This document shows positions 9,127-17,633 of a stretch of DNA of 64,000 nt, piece by piece. Origin of the DNA: Fodinibius sp036381435 (GTDB lineage: Bacteria; Bacteroidota; Rhodothermia; Balneolales; Balneolaceae); contig DASVCW010000045.1 of NCBI GenBank assembly GCA_036381435.1, forward strand, positions 61,381 through 125,380, read 5' to 3'. The number at the start of each line of letters is the position of its first letter. The stretch's first letter is position 1. A program made the translations under genes and the position numbers. The notes under the pieces were generated by a model. It was not told the origin of the DNA and did not search any database. It worked only from the letters and a program-made list of their open reading frames with translations.

Positions 9127-9963
9127 TTACAGAAATAATTTATTTCCATCAAATTCATAAGGCAGCTGCCAGCTCATTGAAAAGGGCAAGTGCTTGCATT
9201 CAATGGTTTTTCCATAAGATAAAATAGCCCCTTGCAGAATGGCATTTTTAAGCTGCCTTATGTTTCCGGGCCAACTGTATTTAAAGCATTCGCAAAGGGC
9301 CTGAGCCGATATACTAAGATTTTTCCATTCACTGTTTTTCTTTTTTATTTCATCAATAAAATGATCAATAAGAACGGGAATATCTTCTTTTCGTTCGCGC
9401 AGCGGCGGCAGCATAACCACCATGGGATCTAACAAATCCAGTATTTTGTCCCATAGGGGGGTATCGAAAATTTTGTTAAAAGATTCCTGGTTGAATGAAA
9501 TAACCAGCCGCGGAATATGCGTCGTATCATAGCGGAATAACTGCTTGCTGCCTTTCAAAAATGATTTAAGGATGTTGAGCATAAACGCCGGCGGTAATTC
9601 CGAGAATTGATCCAGATATAAAATCCCACCGCTGGCTTTCTCAATGGCATCATATTTCAGAGTGATGTGTTCTTCCTCAAACTGCAAGTGTCCCCAGAAA
9701 GCATCTTTGTAGCGCTCTTCATCTACATCTACACAGTAAAATGAATAAAAAGGGCCGTTTGCGCGGTAGCTGTTTTCATGAATGATATGTGCCAGACGCT
9801 TTTTGCCGGAGCCTATTTCACCTACTACAATGGCATTTGAGCTCAGTTTTGCCAAGCTAAGAATTTTGTAGAAAATATCACGCATCAACACACTGCGTGA
9901 TGATTTTTCAACATCGGTTAATTGAGATTCCTGGAGGTGATTATGTGAGGGAGAAGCAATCAT
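9127..9963 (-). CDS. Degenerate sigma54-activator-type AAA+ protein in EPS operon
   Basis: A 278-residue stand-alone AAA+ domain of the sigma54 enhancer-binding family. It keeps a Walker A (GEIGSGKK, 48-55), the LPPLRERKEDIP segment (185-196) and the sensor II motif WPGNIRQLKN (231-240). Three features of real activators are missing. There is no GAFTGA loop (residues 90-100 read WGHLQFEEEHI). The Walker B glutamate is Gln (YLDQF, 116-120). There is neither an N-terminal receiver nor a C-terminal helix-turn-helix. It probably binds ATP without turning it over and cannot by itself open promoters; it may antagonise or tether a true activator. It overlaps the OMP gene by four bases, and the operon is led by a sigma54-type promoter. 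Confidence 0.8.
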   Translation of the reverse strand: MIASPSHNHLQESQLTDVEKSSRSVLMRDIFYKILSLAKLSSNAIVVGEIGSGKKRLAHIIHENSYRANGPFYSFYCVDVDEERYKDAFWGHLQFEEEHITLKYDAIEKASGGILYLDQFSELPPAFMLNILKSFLKGSKQLFRYDTTHIPRLVISFNQESFNKIFDTPLWDKILDLLDPMVVMLPPLRERKEDIPVLIDHFIDEIKKKNSEWKNLSISAQALCECFKYSWPGNIRQLKNAILQGAILSYGKTIECKHLPFSMSWQLPYEFDGNKLFL

Positions 9964-10964
9964 CTTATTTGACCGAGGTGTAAAGTTAAAGTTAACTGAT
10001 GAAAACGCTCATACAAATCATTATCATAAGAGATGGCGTAGTCTAATTCTATGAAATCACTGATAATACCTATTCCAAATCGCGGGGCCACAACCTCTGT
10101 TGCAGATTGAATCATAATGCCCGCCCGCAACGATAAAAAAGACCAGGGCCGGGCATCTACACCTGCTTTATACCAGATACCGTCCAGGCCAAACCTTTTC
10201 TCATTAGCCATTGAAATAACCATATAAGGATCGCGGGTGTTGACCGGAAAGCGCATAGTAGCGCCCAGTTCCAGAACCTCCCGTAAATTTTGACTTACAA
10301 GGGCTGTACGTCCTCCCGAAATAAATCGGTAAATCACACTTCTTCCGAGTCCGCGGAATGATAAACCATAACTGACAGACTGAGACGGCGAGTATAAAAG
10401 GCCTAAAGTAACAAAGGATGTCCAGTACTGAGCCTGGCTTTCGTTATTGTTTTGGGCAAACGAAATATTATTCATAATACCCAGGCTTAAAACTCCGTCA
10501 ATGGTATAAGCGTAAGCCAGGTCTAATTGATATTGAGTGATGCTTGGCTGAGGCAAGGGGCTTGTTCCCAAGAAATTAGTGGCTGTTATTCCACCGTGAT
10601 GCATGCCAAATTGTGCCGCAAAAGTGTGCTGAGATGAAGCAAAAAGTGGAAAAGTTATATTTTCCAGCATCAGGTTATTGTTCCAGTTTTGGTATATATT
10701 AAACTGTACTGCATTTAAATTTTTGACGAATGCGAGCGAAGCGGGATTCATGTTGATAGCCATCAAATCATGAATCCCTGCTACGGTGGCATTTCCCAGA
10801 GCAGTAGTTCGGGCGCTGAATTTATAAACGCGTGGCGCTCCCCTGATGCCGCTCTCTGTATTGGTAGGATCCGTAATTTGCGCTTTTGATTCTGCAGGAA
10901 AAATAAAGGCAAAGAGAATGCTGAGGCTTAAAAAAAGACAATATTTCAAAAATATTTTCATCAA
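9960..10964 (-). CDS. PorV/PorQ-like outer-membrane beta-barrel protein
   Basis: A 334-residue protein with a Sec signal (cleavage near ESKAQ) followed by alternating beta-strand sequence typical of the PorV/PorQ/FadL-like barrels of Bacteroidota. Marks are the early ARTTALGNATVA with AINMNPASLAF and a terminal TLTLHLG strand. It overlaps both neighbours by four bases (ATGA), between the Wza-type lipoprotein and the AAA+ gene, so all three are translated together. An outer-membrane barrel beside an export lipoprotein suggests a pore or docking site for the exported polysaccharide, but this is inferred from position. The family is otherwise known as a type IX secretion shuttle component. Confidence 0.72.
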   Translation of the reverse strand: MMKIFLKYCLFLSLSILFAFIFPAESKAQITDPTNTESGIRGAPRVYKFSARTTALGNATVAGIHDLMAINMNPASLAFVKNLNAVQFNIYQNWNNNLMLENITFPLFASSQHTFAAQFGMHHGGITATNFLGTSPLPQPSITQYQLDLAYAYTIDGVLSLGIMNNISFAQNNNESQAQYWTSFVTLGLLYSPSQSVSYGLSFRGLGRSVIYRFISGGRTALVSQNLREVLELGATMRFPVNTRDPYMVISMANEKRFGLDGIWYKAGVDARPWSFLSLRAGIMIQSATEVVAPRFGIGIISDFIELDYAISYDNDLYERFHQLTLTLHLGQIR

Positions 10965-11677
10965 TTAACTACTCTAAAAATTCCAAATAACAGAACAATA
11001 TCTCGCAGAAACTGCGAGGTTTCCCGGATTACATTTTGTTCTTCTGGCACGTAAACTACATCGCCGGGGTAAACTACTGCCGCGGGATTAGCGCGCCCTC
11101 CATCCAAATATTGGGTTAAATCGATAGTAACATTATGTAAATCTTCCATTGACCCCGAAGGTTTTCTGTAAATTCTAACATTCCTGAGATCGGCTTGTTC
11201 TGATGGCCCGCCCGCCATAGAAAGAACTTTAAAAAGGGATGCCTTATCTACGACCGGATAATTATCGGGCCGGCTTACCATCCCAAAAACTGATACCAGC
11301 ATATCATCGGTGCTGCGAACAGAAACCGTTAGATTGATGTCGCTTTTAATATAGCGCGAGAGCTCCTGTCTTAGTTTTTGTTTAAGTTCATCATTTGTCA
11401 TACCGGCAACGTTAATTTCACCAATTAACGGCATAACAATGGTGCCCATACTTGATACGGTAGTTGAGGTATTAAAATTTGGCTGCTGCCATACCAGAAT
11501 TTCAACTTGATCACCCGGACTGATTTCATAGAGTGAATCTACCGGTGCTACATAAATTTGTTCTTCAGTCAGCTCCCGGGCAGTTTTTTCCTGAATATTC
11601 CGTGAAGAGATACATCCCTGTAGCAGCAGATAAAAGCTTGCAACAGCACATAGTTTTAAAATAGTTGTAGTTCTCAT
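10961..11677 (-). CDS. Wza-type polysaccharide export lipoprotein
   Basis: A 238-residue lipoprotein with lipobox LLQGC (Cys22). It contains the polysaccharide export (Poly_export) domain (LYEISPGDQVEILVWQQPN, MPLIGEINVAGMT) followed by a SLBB-like domain (VSVFGMVSRPDNYPV, YPGDVVYVPE). It should form the periplasmic and outer-membrane part of the EPS channel, working with the Wzz/Wzc-type protein encoded divergently. The protein is shorter than E. coli Wza and lacks its C-terminal amphipathic helix domain; the adjacent barrel protein may replace it. It is the first gene of the leftward operon, 60 bases after a sigma54-type promoter. Confidence 0.88.
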   Translation of the reverse strand: MRTTTILKLCAVASFYLLLQGCISSRNIQEKTARELTEEQIYVAPVDSLYEISPGDQVEILVWQQPNFNTSTTVSSMGTIVMPLIGEINVAGMTNDELKQKLRQELSRYIKSDINLTVSVRSTDDMLVSVFGMVSRPDNYPVVDKASLFKVLSMAGGPSEQADLRNVRIYRKPSGSMEDLHNVTIDLTQYLDGGRANPAAVVYPGDVVYVPEEQNVIRETSQFLRDIVLLFGIFRVVN

Positions 11678-11736
11678 CTTGTTGATTATGTATTCGGCTT
11701 ATAATTATTAAAGCTTGGCATTTTCTTAAGGAGTGT

Positions 11737-11752
11737 TACAACAAATGTGCCA
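11737..11752 (-). promoter_or_regulatory. Sigma54-type promoter of the leftward export operon
   Basis: On the minus strand the sequence is TGGCAC, five bases, TTGTA, preceded by T. This matches the sigma54 -24/-12 pattern TGGCAY-N5-TTGCW with T for C in the -12 dinucleotide. It lies 60 bases before the export lipoprotein start. It belongs to a set of five such sites in the EPS locus. Confidence 0.68.
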
Positions 11753-12216
11753 ATCTAATTTTTATAACTTATTTACCGTTTAAAATTAGTTTAAATAGAT
11801 CTTATTTCTCCTATATGTCATCCGGTGGCCTTGAACTCCGGGGAAGATAGGCTTTCAAATATGATAAAGGCAGGTATCGAAATTAAGGTAAAAGCGGTAT
11901 CAGTGTTTGAGATCGCTTACATCCGTTCCGGATGACTTAAGGAGGAGATTTTTAAGGCGGTAGACAGGTAGTCTTATAAATAAAAGGGATTGTAGCCAGA
12001 GGGAGAAGCCATAAGAGAGGTAATTCAAGCAGAAAAGAGAAGGTGTTTATTGTGTGAATATATTTCACATAAAAGATTTAAAGCTTTGTGTAATTATGTT
12101 TCATGATATGCAAAGTTCTATTTGAATTTGAATATCTGCTGTCACCGTTTTTTTTTAGCCATGCCATATGCAAAAATTAAGCAATCTGAATCATTTTTAA
12201 GAGATTTTAAAAGGTT
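11753..12216. other. Divergent regulatory region between the two export operons
   Basis: About 460 bases between the two divergent sigma54-type promoters. It contains a perfect dyad CATCCG-TTC-CGGATG at 11920-11934 and a matching GTCATCCGG half-site at 11817-11825. These are candidate upstream sites for a sigma54 activator. A frame at 12122-12304 is open but spans the rightward promoter and has no family resemblance, so I reject it. Confidence 0.4.
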
Positions 12217-12232
12217 TGGCATAGCTATTGTA
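12217..12232 (+). promoter_or_regulatory. Sigma54-type promoter of the rightward assembly operon
   Basis: TGGCAT, five bases, TTGTA, preceded by TT, lies 50 bases before the GTG start of the chain-length protein gene. It is one of five similar sites that each precede an EPS operon. Confidence 0.68.
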
Positions 12233-12282
12233 CTACTAATCTTTCAAAAACAGACTATTAATCCTGAATCAATCCTACACAC

Positions 12283-13614
12283 GTGTTTACAATTCAAGAA
12301 GTGATCCAGAAAATAAAGGCGGTGATAAAACGTCGAAAAAAGCTGCTAATACTTATCCCAGTCTTTTTTCTGTTCCTTAGTATTGCCGCACTCCAGGTAA
12401 TTGAGCCAACCTATGAATCATCAATCACTATTTTAGTAGAGCAGGATGAAATGCCCATACTTGATATATATAATGTGAATGGCGGTTACAGGCCTCCCAA
12501 CAGGCTGGAACAGTTCGGCAAGATTATTTATAGCCGTTCTGCAATGGAAATGCTGATCGACAGTCTTCATTTGGGTGACAGTATTCAAACCATAGCGCAA
12601 AAACAAGGTCTTATTGCCGGTTTAAAAAACAGTATTACTACCAGCTCCGAAGACGGAAGTTCATTTGAAATAGCATTTTCAAGTGGCGATCCGGTTCGGG
12701 CACGAGACGGCGCTGCTTTGCTGGCTCAATTTTATATTAATACACGGTCTCGTTTCGAGAGCAAAGAGAAAAACGAGACGGTTGAATTTCTTGAAAACAA
12801 GCTGGCCGAAATTGAAACAATTGTTGAGCAGAGGAGAGAAGAAATTGTGAGTTCTACAGCTCAGCAAATACAAGAGGTAGCGGTTAATCCGGAGGTGATG
12901 CAAAACCGCCTCGAAACAATAAGTACACGTATTCAGGAGGTTGACCTGTCAATTTATCAAACCGAGACGAAGGTTAATATTCTGGAGGAATTTCTTAATC
13001 AGCCGGAAGATAGTTTTTCCATGCTTCCGCTATACCGGTTATCACTTGAGGAAATTCCCAATGGGGAACCTTTAACCGACTTATTAAGTAGATATGATAC
13101 TTTAAGTCAACAGTACACAGAGAATTTTCCGGGCCTCCAAAATACGAGAGAGCAGATCATTGAGGTTGCCGCCCGTATTAAACCGGCCATTGAATCGAAT
13201 TTGTCAATTTTAAGAAGGCAAAGGCAAGAGCTTAATGCCGAGCGCCAGAGAATCATTCAGAATTTGGAACAATCTTATGTTGCTTCGCAGCGAAGTACCG
13301 GCGATCAATCTAGATTCAGCATCTATCAGGAGCTTTATGATGCTATAAAGAAAAAGCTTGAACAAGCACGTATAAATCGTGAGATGGGCAATAAAACATC
13401 AGATCAATTTATTGTCTTAGACCCCCCCGTTATATCAGAAACTCCAACTTCACCCAATAAACCATTGGTGATTGGTGCCGGACTCGGGCTGGGGCTGATT
13501 ATAAGTTGCCTGATGGTAGGCTTTGCTGAAGTAATGGATACTACTATTCGTAGCGAGGAAGATCTTAAACTCAACAAACCTATAATTGCATATCTTAAAG
13601 ATGGAAGAGAATAA
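12283..13614 (+). CDS. Wzz/Wzc-type polysaccharide co-polymerase (chain-length protein)
   Basis: A 443-residue inner-membrane protein with a Wzz domain. TM1 is at about residues 20-40 (LLILIPVFFLFLSIAALQVI), followed at once by EPTYESSITILVEQ. There is a long periplasmic coiled-coil region (about 150-350), and TM2 near 400-420 is preceded by the family Pro-rich motif SETPTSPNKPLV. It controls polymer length and links the polymerase to the export lipoprotein encoded divergently. The cytoplasmic ATPase domain found in Wzc is a separate gene that overlaps the stop codon. The start is GTG at 12283; the first residues MFTIQEVIQKIK fit the usual cytoplasmic N-terminus. No Shine-Dalgarno is visible. 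Confidence 0.88.
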   Translation: MFTIQEVIQKIKAVIKRRKKLLILIPVFFLFLSIAALQVIEPTYESSITILVEQDEMPILDIYNVNGGYRPPNRLEQFGKIIYSRSAMEMLIDSLHLGDSIQTIAQKQGLIAGLKNSITTSSEDGSSFEIAFSSGDPVRARDGAALLAQFYINTRSRFESKEKNETVEFLENKLAEIETIVEQRREEIVSSTAQQIQEVAVNPEVMQNRLETISTRIQEVDLSIYQTETKVNILEEFLNQPEDSFSMLPLYRLSLEEIPNGEPLTDLLSRYDTLSQQYTENFPGLQNTREQIIEVAARIKPAIESNLSILRRQRQELNAERQRIIQNLEQSYVASQRSTGDQSRFSIYQELYDAIKKKLEQARINREMGNKTSDQFIVLDPPVISETPTSPNKPLVIGAGLGLGLIISCLMVGFAEVMDTTIRSEEDLKLNKPIIAYLKDGRE

Positions 13615-14344
13615 TTCGAAGATTGTTTTATCGAAAAAGGAAAAAATGGAAGTTCATGAAGAGTCTCCGATTATAGAGGGTTCTTCGTTCTTTGATACAT
13701 CACTGGTTCCTATGACTATTTCGGAGGATCAAACCGATTTTGTTGATCCCGATATAGTGAACCGGAAGTATTATAACAACTTCAATTTTTCTAAACTTAC
13801 CACCAAATACGGCAATGTAAACTTAGCTTTGGGCATTACCAGTGCGAATCCGAAAGAAGGAAAAACGCTGGTAGCAAGCAATATGGCCGTTTCTTTGGCC
13901 CGGGCATACCGGCAGAGAACAATACTGGTGGATCTAAATTTTCAAAATCCGCAGCTACACAAAATATTCGGCACCAGGTTAAGGCCGGGACTAATTGAAG
14001 CGATGCAAACACGTGCCTTACAGGTTTCTCCCACTTTGATTGATGATCTGTATTTGCTCGCCGCGGGTGATAATTCCCGTTATTCACCGGATATAAAAGA
14101 CACTATTGCATTACGGGAAATTTTCTTCACCCTTAAAAATGAATTTGATTTCGTGGTTGTAGATATGGGTTCCATTTTTCCTATAGAAGACTTCCCCGTG
14201 CACTTTTTTAATGAAGTTGACGGTTTGATAACGGTGATAGATGCCCAGAATACCAAAGAAGAACATCTAAAAAATATGTACAAGCATATTGATGAAAAGC
14301 ATTTTATCGGCTACATCTTTAATCGTTTTGAAGGTATCGAATGA
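13601..14344 (+). CDS. CpsD/Wzc-type P-loop ATPase, degenerate BY-kinase
   Basis: A cytoplasmic ParA/MinD-like ATPase of the bacterial tyrosine-kinase (BY-kinase) type, split from its Wzz partner. It has a P-loop (ITSANPKEGKTLVASN) and a second Walker motif TILVDLNFQNPQLHKIFG, where the usual ILVDxDxR has Asn for the second Asp and Gln for Arg. Walker B reads FDFVVVDMG. There is no C-terminal tyrosine cluster, so phospho-switching as in classical Wzc or CpsD is doubtful. The start is taken at the ATG at 13601, overlapping the upstream gene by 14 bases; a TTG at 13586 is also in frame. The role is probably regulation or energising of polymer assembly. Confidence 0.8.
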   Translation: MEENNSKIVLSKKEKMEVHEESPIIEGSSFFDTSLVPMTISEDQTDFVDPDIVNRKYYNNFNFSKLTTKYGNVNLALGITSANPKEGKTLVASNMAVSLARAYRQRTILVDLNFQNPQLHKIFGTRLRPGLIEAMQTRALQVSPTLIDDLYLLAAGDNSRYSPDIKDTIALREIFFTLKNEFDFVVVDMGSIFPIEDFPVHFFNEVDGLITVIDAQNTKEEHLKNMYKHIDEKHFIGYIFNRFEGIE

Positions 14345-14505
14345 TAATTCTGTTCGGCATAATCTTTTTTCACATGCTTGTAATTATCTGCAGTAGAATC
14401 AGCGGTAAAAAAGGGGTGCCGTATATTCCTACAACGGTAATAACGGTAGTGCTGGTTCTGTTTGTGGTTTTTATGATGTATACGATGGAAAAACCACAAC
14501 CCTGA
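14341..14505 (+). CDS. Small two-helix membrane protein in EPS operon
   Basis: A 54-residue protein read from an ATG that overlaps the previous stop codon (ATGA), so it is translationally coupled. Helix 1 covers residues 2-17 (IILFGIIFFHMLVIIC). A basic loop SRISGKKGVPYIP follows, then helix 2 at 31-48 (TTVITVVLVLFVVFMMY) and a short polar tail. I do not recognise the family. Its place between the ATPase and the Wzy-like gene suggests a membrane adaptor of the co-polymerase complex, which lost its covalent link to the ATPase. The function is unproven. Confidence 0.7.
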   Translation: MIILFGIIFFHMLVIICSRISGKKGVPYIPTTVITVVLVLFVVFMMYTMEKPQP

Positions 14506-14540
14506 TCTTTCGGGTAAAATAAAACGGGTAAAAGAAAAGT

Positions 14541-16106
14541 ATGAGTACGGCTGATTCTAATATTGAAAATAAATTTTACCACAATTTGCTTTTGCGTCCC
14601 TTAGGGCTGAATTCGCAAAATTCGTCTGTTTTGTGGCTTTTGCTTCTTTTAGGCGCAATCACTTTTGGTGGATTGTGGTATTTCGACGGCAGTATTATAG
14701 CTGTTGTGGGTATTTTTTATTTTCTCGGCATTGTTGTTTTAAGTTTCGTTCGTCCCGATTACAGTTTATACATTCTGCTGTTCAGCGTTCTTATTTTTGA
14801 TCAGTTTGCCATTCCCAACTTTCCCGCCTTTACCACCCGCGTAGATTACTTCAAAAACATAAAGGAGATCTCATACATCCCCCAAATTAACGCCGGTGTG
14901 GCAAACATCATAGAAGTGCACTTGATGTTTATCATTATGGGTACGTTCCTTTTGCTAGGGGTTAAAAAAGACTTTAAGCTGAGGCCGATAACTGTATGGC
15001 AACCTTTTCTTTTATTCGCAGCTTGTTTTTTATTCTCTGTTCTGTATGGAGTCGTAAACGGAGGTGATTTTTTAATTTCACTCTGGGAGACGAGAGCTAT
15101 ATTCTATCTTTTCATCATTTACCTTCTTATACCCCAGCTTGTGCAAACCAAGAAACAGATCTGGGTTCTGTTTTGGGTTTTTATCACCGCTATTTCTTTT
15201 AAGGCATTTCAGGGTATTAAGCGATTTATCAGTCTGGGATTTACTACCGGCGGACATGATACCTTAACCACGCATCCCGACCCTATTTTTATGATTACGT
15301 TGTTCATTTTAATGCTGGGTTTTTTCATTTACAAGGCCAGGGATAGTCAGTTTTTAATGCTGATCTTATTGTTTTTGCCTCTTGCACTGGGTTTTTATGT
15401 AGCGCAGCGCCGGGCTGCTTATGCTTCGGCAATGGTTTCGTTTGCCACGTTCATTGTTTTACTGCCCGTCGCTTTACGGACGAAATTTCTGAAAATGCTT
15501 ATCCCGGTTTTTATAGGTCTTGTCTGCTATACAGCGCTTTTCTGGAATAGTGAAAGTGCTTTGGGCCGGCCCATTGAAATGATCAAATCAGGATTTATAG
15601 AGCCTACCAAGCAAGAGAATATCCAAAATTATTATTCCAACTTATACCGAGATCAGGAACGCTATAATTTAGCCCGGACAATAGTAGATAAGCCTCTGTT
15701 GGGCACTGGCTTTGGAGTGAAGTATGATATGCCCATTGAACTGCCGCAAATAAATTTTACTCTTTACGAATATATTCCCCACAACGAGATTATATGGATT
15801 ATGGTGAAAATGGGAATTATAGGTTTTTTTGCCTTCTGGTTCTTTTTTAATGCATTCGTAGCAAAAGGGGTGAAGGTGTTAGATAAACTAAGCGACCCAT
15901 ATCTGAAAGCAGTTACTATGGTAGTAATAATTGCGGTGATCAGCCAAATGGTAGTTTCGTTTTATGACCTGCAGCTTACTTATTATCGGAATATGATTTA
16001 TCTCGGGGCCCTGATGGGTTTGATGAGTACCCTTAACCGGTTAGCAGATGAGGAAAACACGGAAAGTAAAGAGCTGGTGACCACACAGCCGGAGGGTTAT
16101 TCATGA
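14541..16106 (+). CDS. Wzy-like O-antigen/EPS polymerase or ligase
   Basis: A 521-residue inner-membrane protein with about a dozen hydrophobic helices. The family signature is in the large periplasmic loop and after it: a charged loop (DQERYNLARTIVDKPLLGTGFG) and then YIPHNEIIWIMVKMGIIGFF. That is the conserved layout of the O-antigen ligase/polymerase (Wzy_C) family. It should join lipid-linked repeat units into the polymer in the periplasm. The next gene, the flippase, overlaps by four bases, which fits a Wzx/Wzy-dependent pathway. Confidence 0.84.
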   Translation: MSTADSNIENKFYHNLLLRPLGLNSQNSSVLWLLLLLGAITFGGLWYFDGSIIAVVGIFYFLGIVVLSFVRPDYSLYILLFSVLIFDQFAIPNFPAFTTRVDYFKNIKEISYIPQINAGVANIIEVHLMFIIMGTFLLLGVKKDFKLRPITVWQPFLLFAACFLFSVLYGVVNGGDFLISLWETRAIFYLFIIYLLIPQLVQTKKQIWVLFWVFITAISFKAFQGIKRFISLGFTTGGHDTLTTHPDPIFMITLFILMLGFFIYKARDSQFLMLILLFLPLALGFYVAQRRAAYASAMVSFATFIVLLPVALRTKFLKMLIPVFIGLVCYTALFWNSESALGRPIEMIKSGFIEPTKQENIQNYYSNLYRDQERYNLARTIVDKPLLGTGFGVKYDMPIELPQINFTLYEYIPHNEIIWIMVKMGIIGFFAFWFFFNAFVAKGVKVLDKLSDPYLKAVTMVVIIAVISQMVVSFYDLQLTYYRNMIYLGALMGLMSTLNRLADEENTESKELVTTQPEGYS

Positions 16107-17602
16107 AATCAGACGTAAGTGAATCAATAGCGAGAAATTTTTCTATTATGTTTGTCGCCCAGATGATAAACTGGGTGGCCAGCTTTGTTTTGCTCATGTT
16201 TTTGCCGCGCTATCTGGGGAGTGAGGATTACGGGCGCCTGTATCTGGCTTTATCCATAAAAATGATGCTGGGGCTGTTGATTGATTTCGGCGGCAGTTTT
16301 CTGATTCCCAAAGAAGTAGCCCGGTCCGAGAAAAACGGTTCAAAGATTTTAAGCAGTTATATCATTCTTCGAATCTTTCTCTGGATTCTTTCCATCGGAG
16401 TCATCATGTTGCTTTCTAACCTTTTGGGTTATTCAGAGCATGTGTATTTGCTCATTCTGATATTGGCAATCGGTAAATTATGGGAGGGAGGATCCGGGGC
16501 CATTAAATCTTATTTTCAGGGTATAGAGCGTACCGAATATCCATCTATTGGACGTGTAGTGGAGCGATTGTTTGTTGCCGGTTTTTCGGTTTTAGCATTG
16601 CTTTTAGGCGCAGATTCGATTGAAATTGCTATCATCATCACCGTTGGCGCTTTCATTAATTTACTGATAATCATCTGGTTCTCCCGCGATTTTGTCAGTA
16701 TGAAATACCGGTTTGATTCCAAAGTATTCAAACTGCTTGGTTCGGGGCTTCCCTACTTTTTGTTTTCCCTGTTTTCAGTGATTTATTACCGGGTTGATGC
16801 GATGATGTTGGCGTCGATGACATCTACACAGGTCACGGGTTGGTATGGGGGTGCTTATCGTTTCTTTGATGCGATAATGATTCTGCCCATCATTTATAAA
16901 TCAGCTATTTTCCCCATTTTTTCAAAACTGTGGGACGATAAAGATGGAGTTTTAGAACTCACAATTGGCAAAAGTTTAAAGCTGATGCTGATTTTGGCTG
17001 TTCCGGTGGCGATTGCTATCTTCCTGTTTTCTGAAAACATTATCAATTTTTTCATGGGACTTGAGGAGTATGGACCTTCCGTTGCTGTGCTGCAAATTTT
17101 TGCCATCAGCATCCCCGTAATCTATGTGGATTTTATTCTGGGCAGCGCGATTATGGGAGCGGCAAACCTGCAAAAGTCATGGGCAGTAGTAGGTCTTGTC
17201 GCCATCTTTCTAAACATAGGAGCCAATTATTTTATGATTCCCTATACCCAGGCGCTATACGCAAACGGTGGTATTGGCGCTGCCGTAGCTACTTTTATCA
17301 CTGAAATATTCATCATGCTGTCTGCCGTTTTCTTGCTGCCGAAAAGTTATTTTCAGCGCTTTAAAGCTTCATACGTTTTTAAGCCTCTGAGTGCCGGCAT
17401 AGCAATGGCCGCTTTTTGCTGGCTGATGTTGAGCTCCGGCTTGTATTGGATTATATCAGTGATTCTGGGAGTAGGTGTTTATCTTGCTGCTTTAGTGGCA
17501 GTTAAGGCATTTAATTCAAAAGAAATTGAAATGGTAAAAAGTTCAGTTTCATTCAGCCAAATAAAGAAAAGTATGTTTAGCAGTAACAATATCAACGCTT
17601 GA
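16103..17602 (+). CDS. Wzx-type polysaccharide flippase (PST/MOP family)
   Basis: A 499-residue polytopic protein of the MOP superfamily. It opens with SIMFVAQMINWVASFVLLMFLPRYLGSEDYGRLY, here given in parts as SIMFVAQMINW and LPRYLGSEDYGRLY, which is typical of polysaccharide transporters. Further marks are IGRVVERLF and a central YYRVDAMMLASM segment. It should flip undecaprenyl-linked repeat units across the inner membrane. The start overlaps the Wzy-like stop by four bases, and the FemAB-like gene follows after 31 bases. Confidence 0.88.
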   Translation: MKSDVSESIARNFSIMFVAQMINWVASFVLLMFLPRYLGSEDYGRLYLALSIKMMLGLLIDFGGSFLIPKEVARSEKNGSKILSSYIILRIFLWILSIGVIMLLSNLLGYSEHVYLLILILAIGKLWEGGSGAIKSYFQGIERTEYPSIGRVVERLFVAGFSVLALLLGADSIEIAIIITVGAFINLLIIIWFSRDFVSMKYRFDSKVFKLLGSGLPYFLFSLFSVIYYRVDAMMLASMTSTQVTGWYGGAYRFFDAIMILPIIYKSAIFPIFSKLWDDKDGVLELTIGKSLKLMLILAVPVAIAIFLFSENIINFFMGLEEYGPSVAVLQIFAISIPVIYVDFILGSAIMGAANLQKSWAVVGLVAIFLNIGANYFMIPYTQALYANGGIGAAVATFITEIFIMLSAVFLLPKSYFQRFKASYVFKPLSAGIAMAAFCWLMLSSGLYWIISVILGVGVYLAALVAVKAFNSKEIEMVKSSVSFSQIKKSMFSSNNINA

Positions 17603-17633
17603 AGTATTAATACTAAAAACAAAGAGAGAGTTT

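Noticed and set aside
9127..9963. Functional sigma54 transcription activator encoded in the EPS operon
   Set aside because: No GAFTGA loop, no Walker B Glu and no DNA-binding domain.
12122..12304. 60-codon rightward frame before the Wzz-type gene
   Set aside because: It spans the sigma54-type promoter and overlaps the next start; no domain features.
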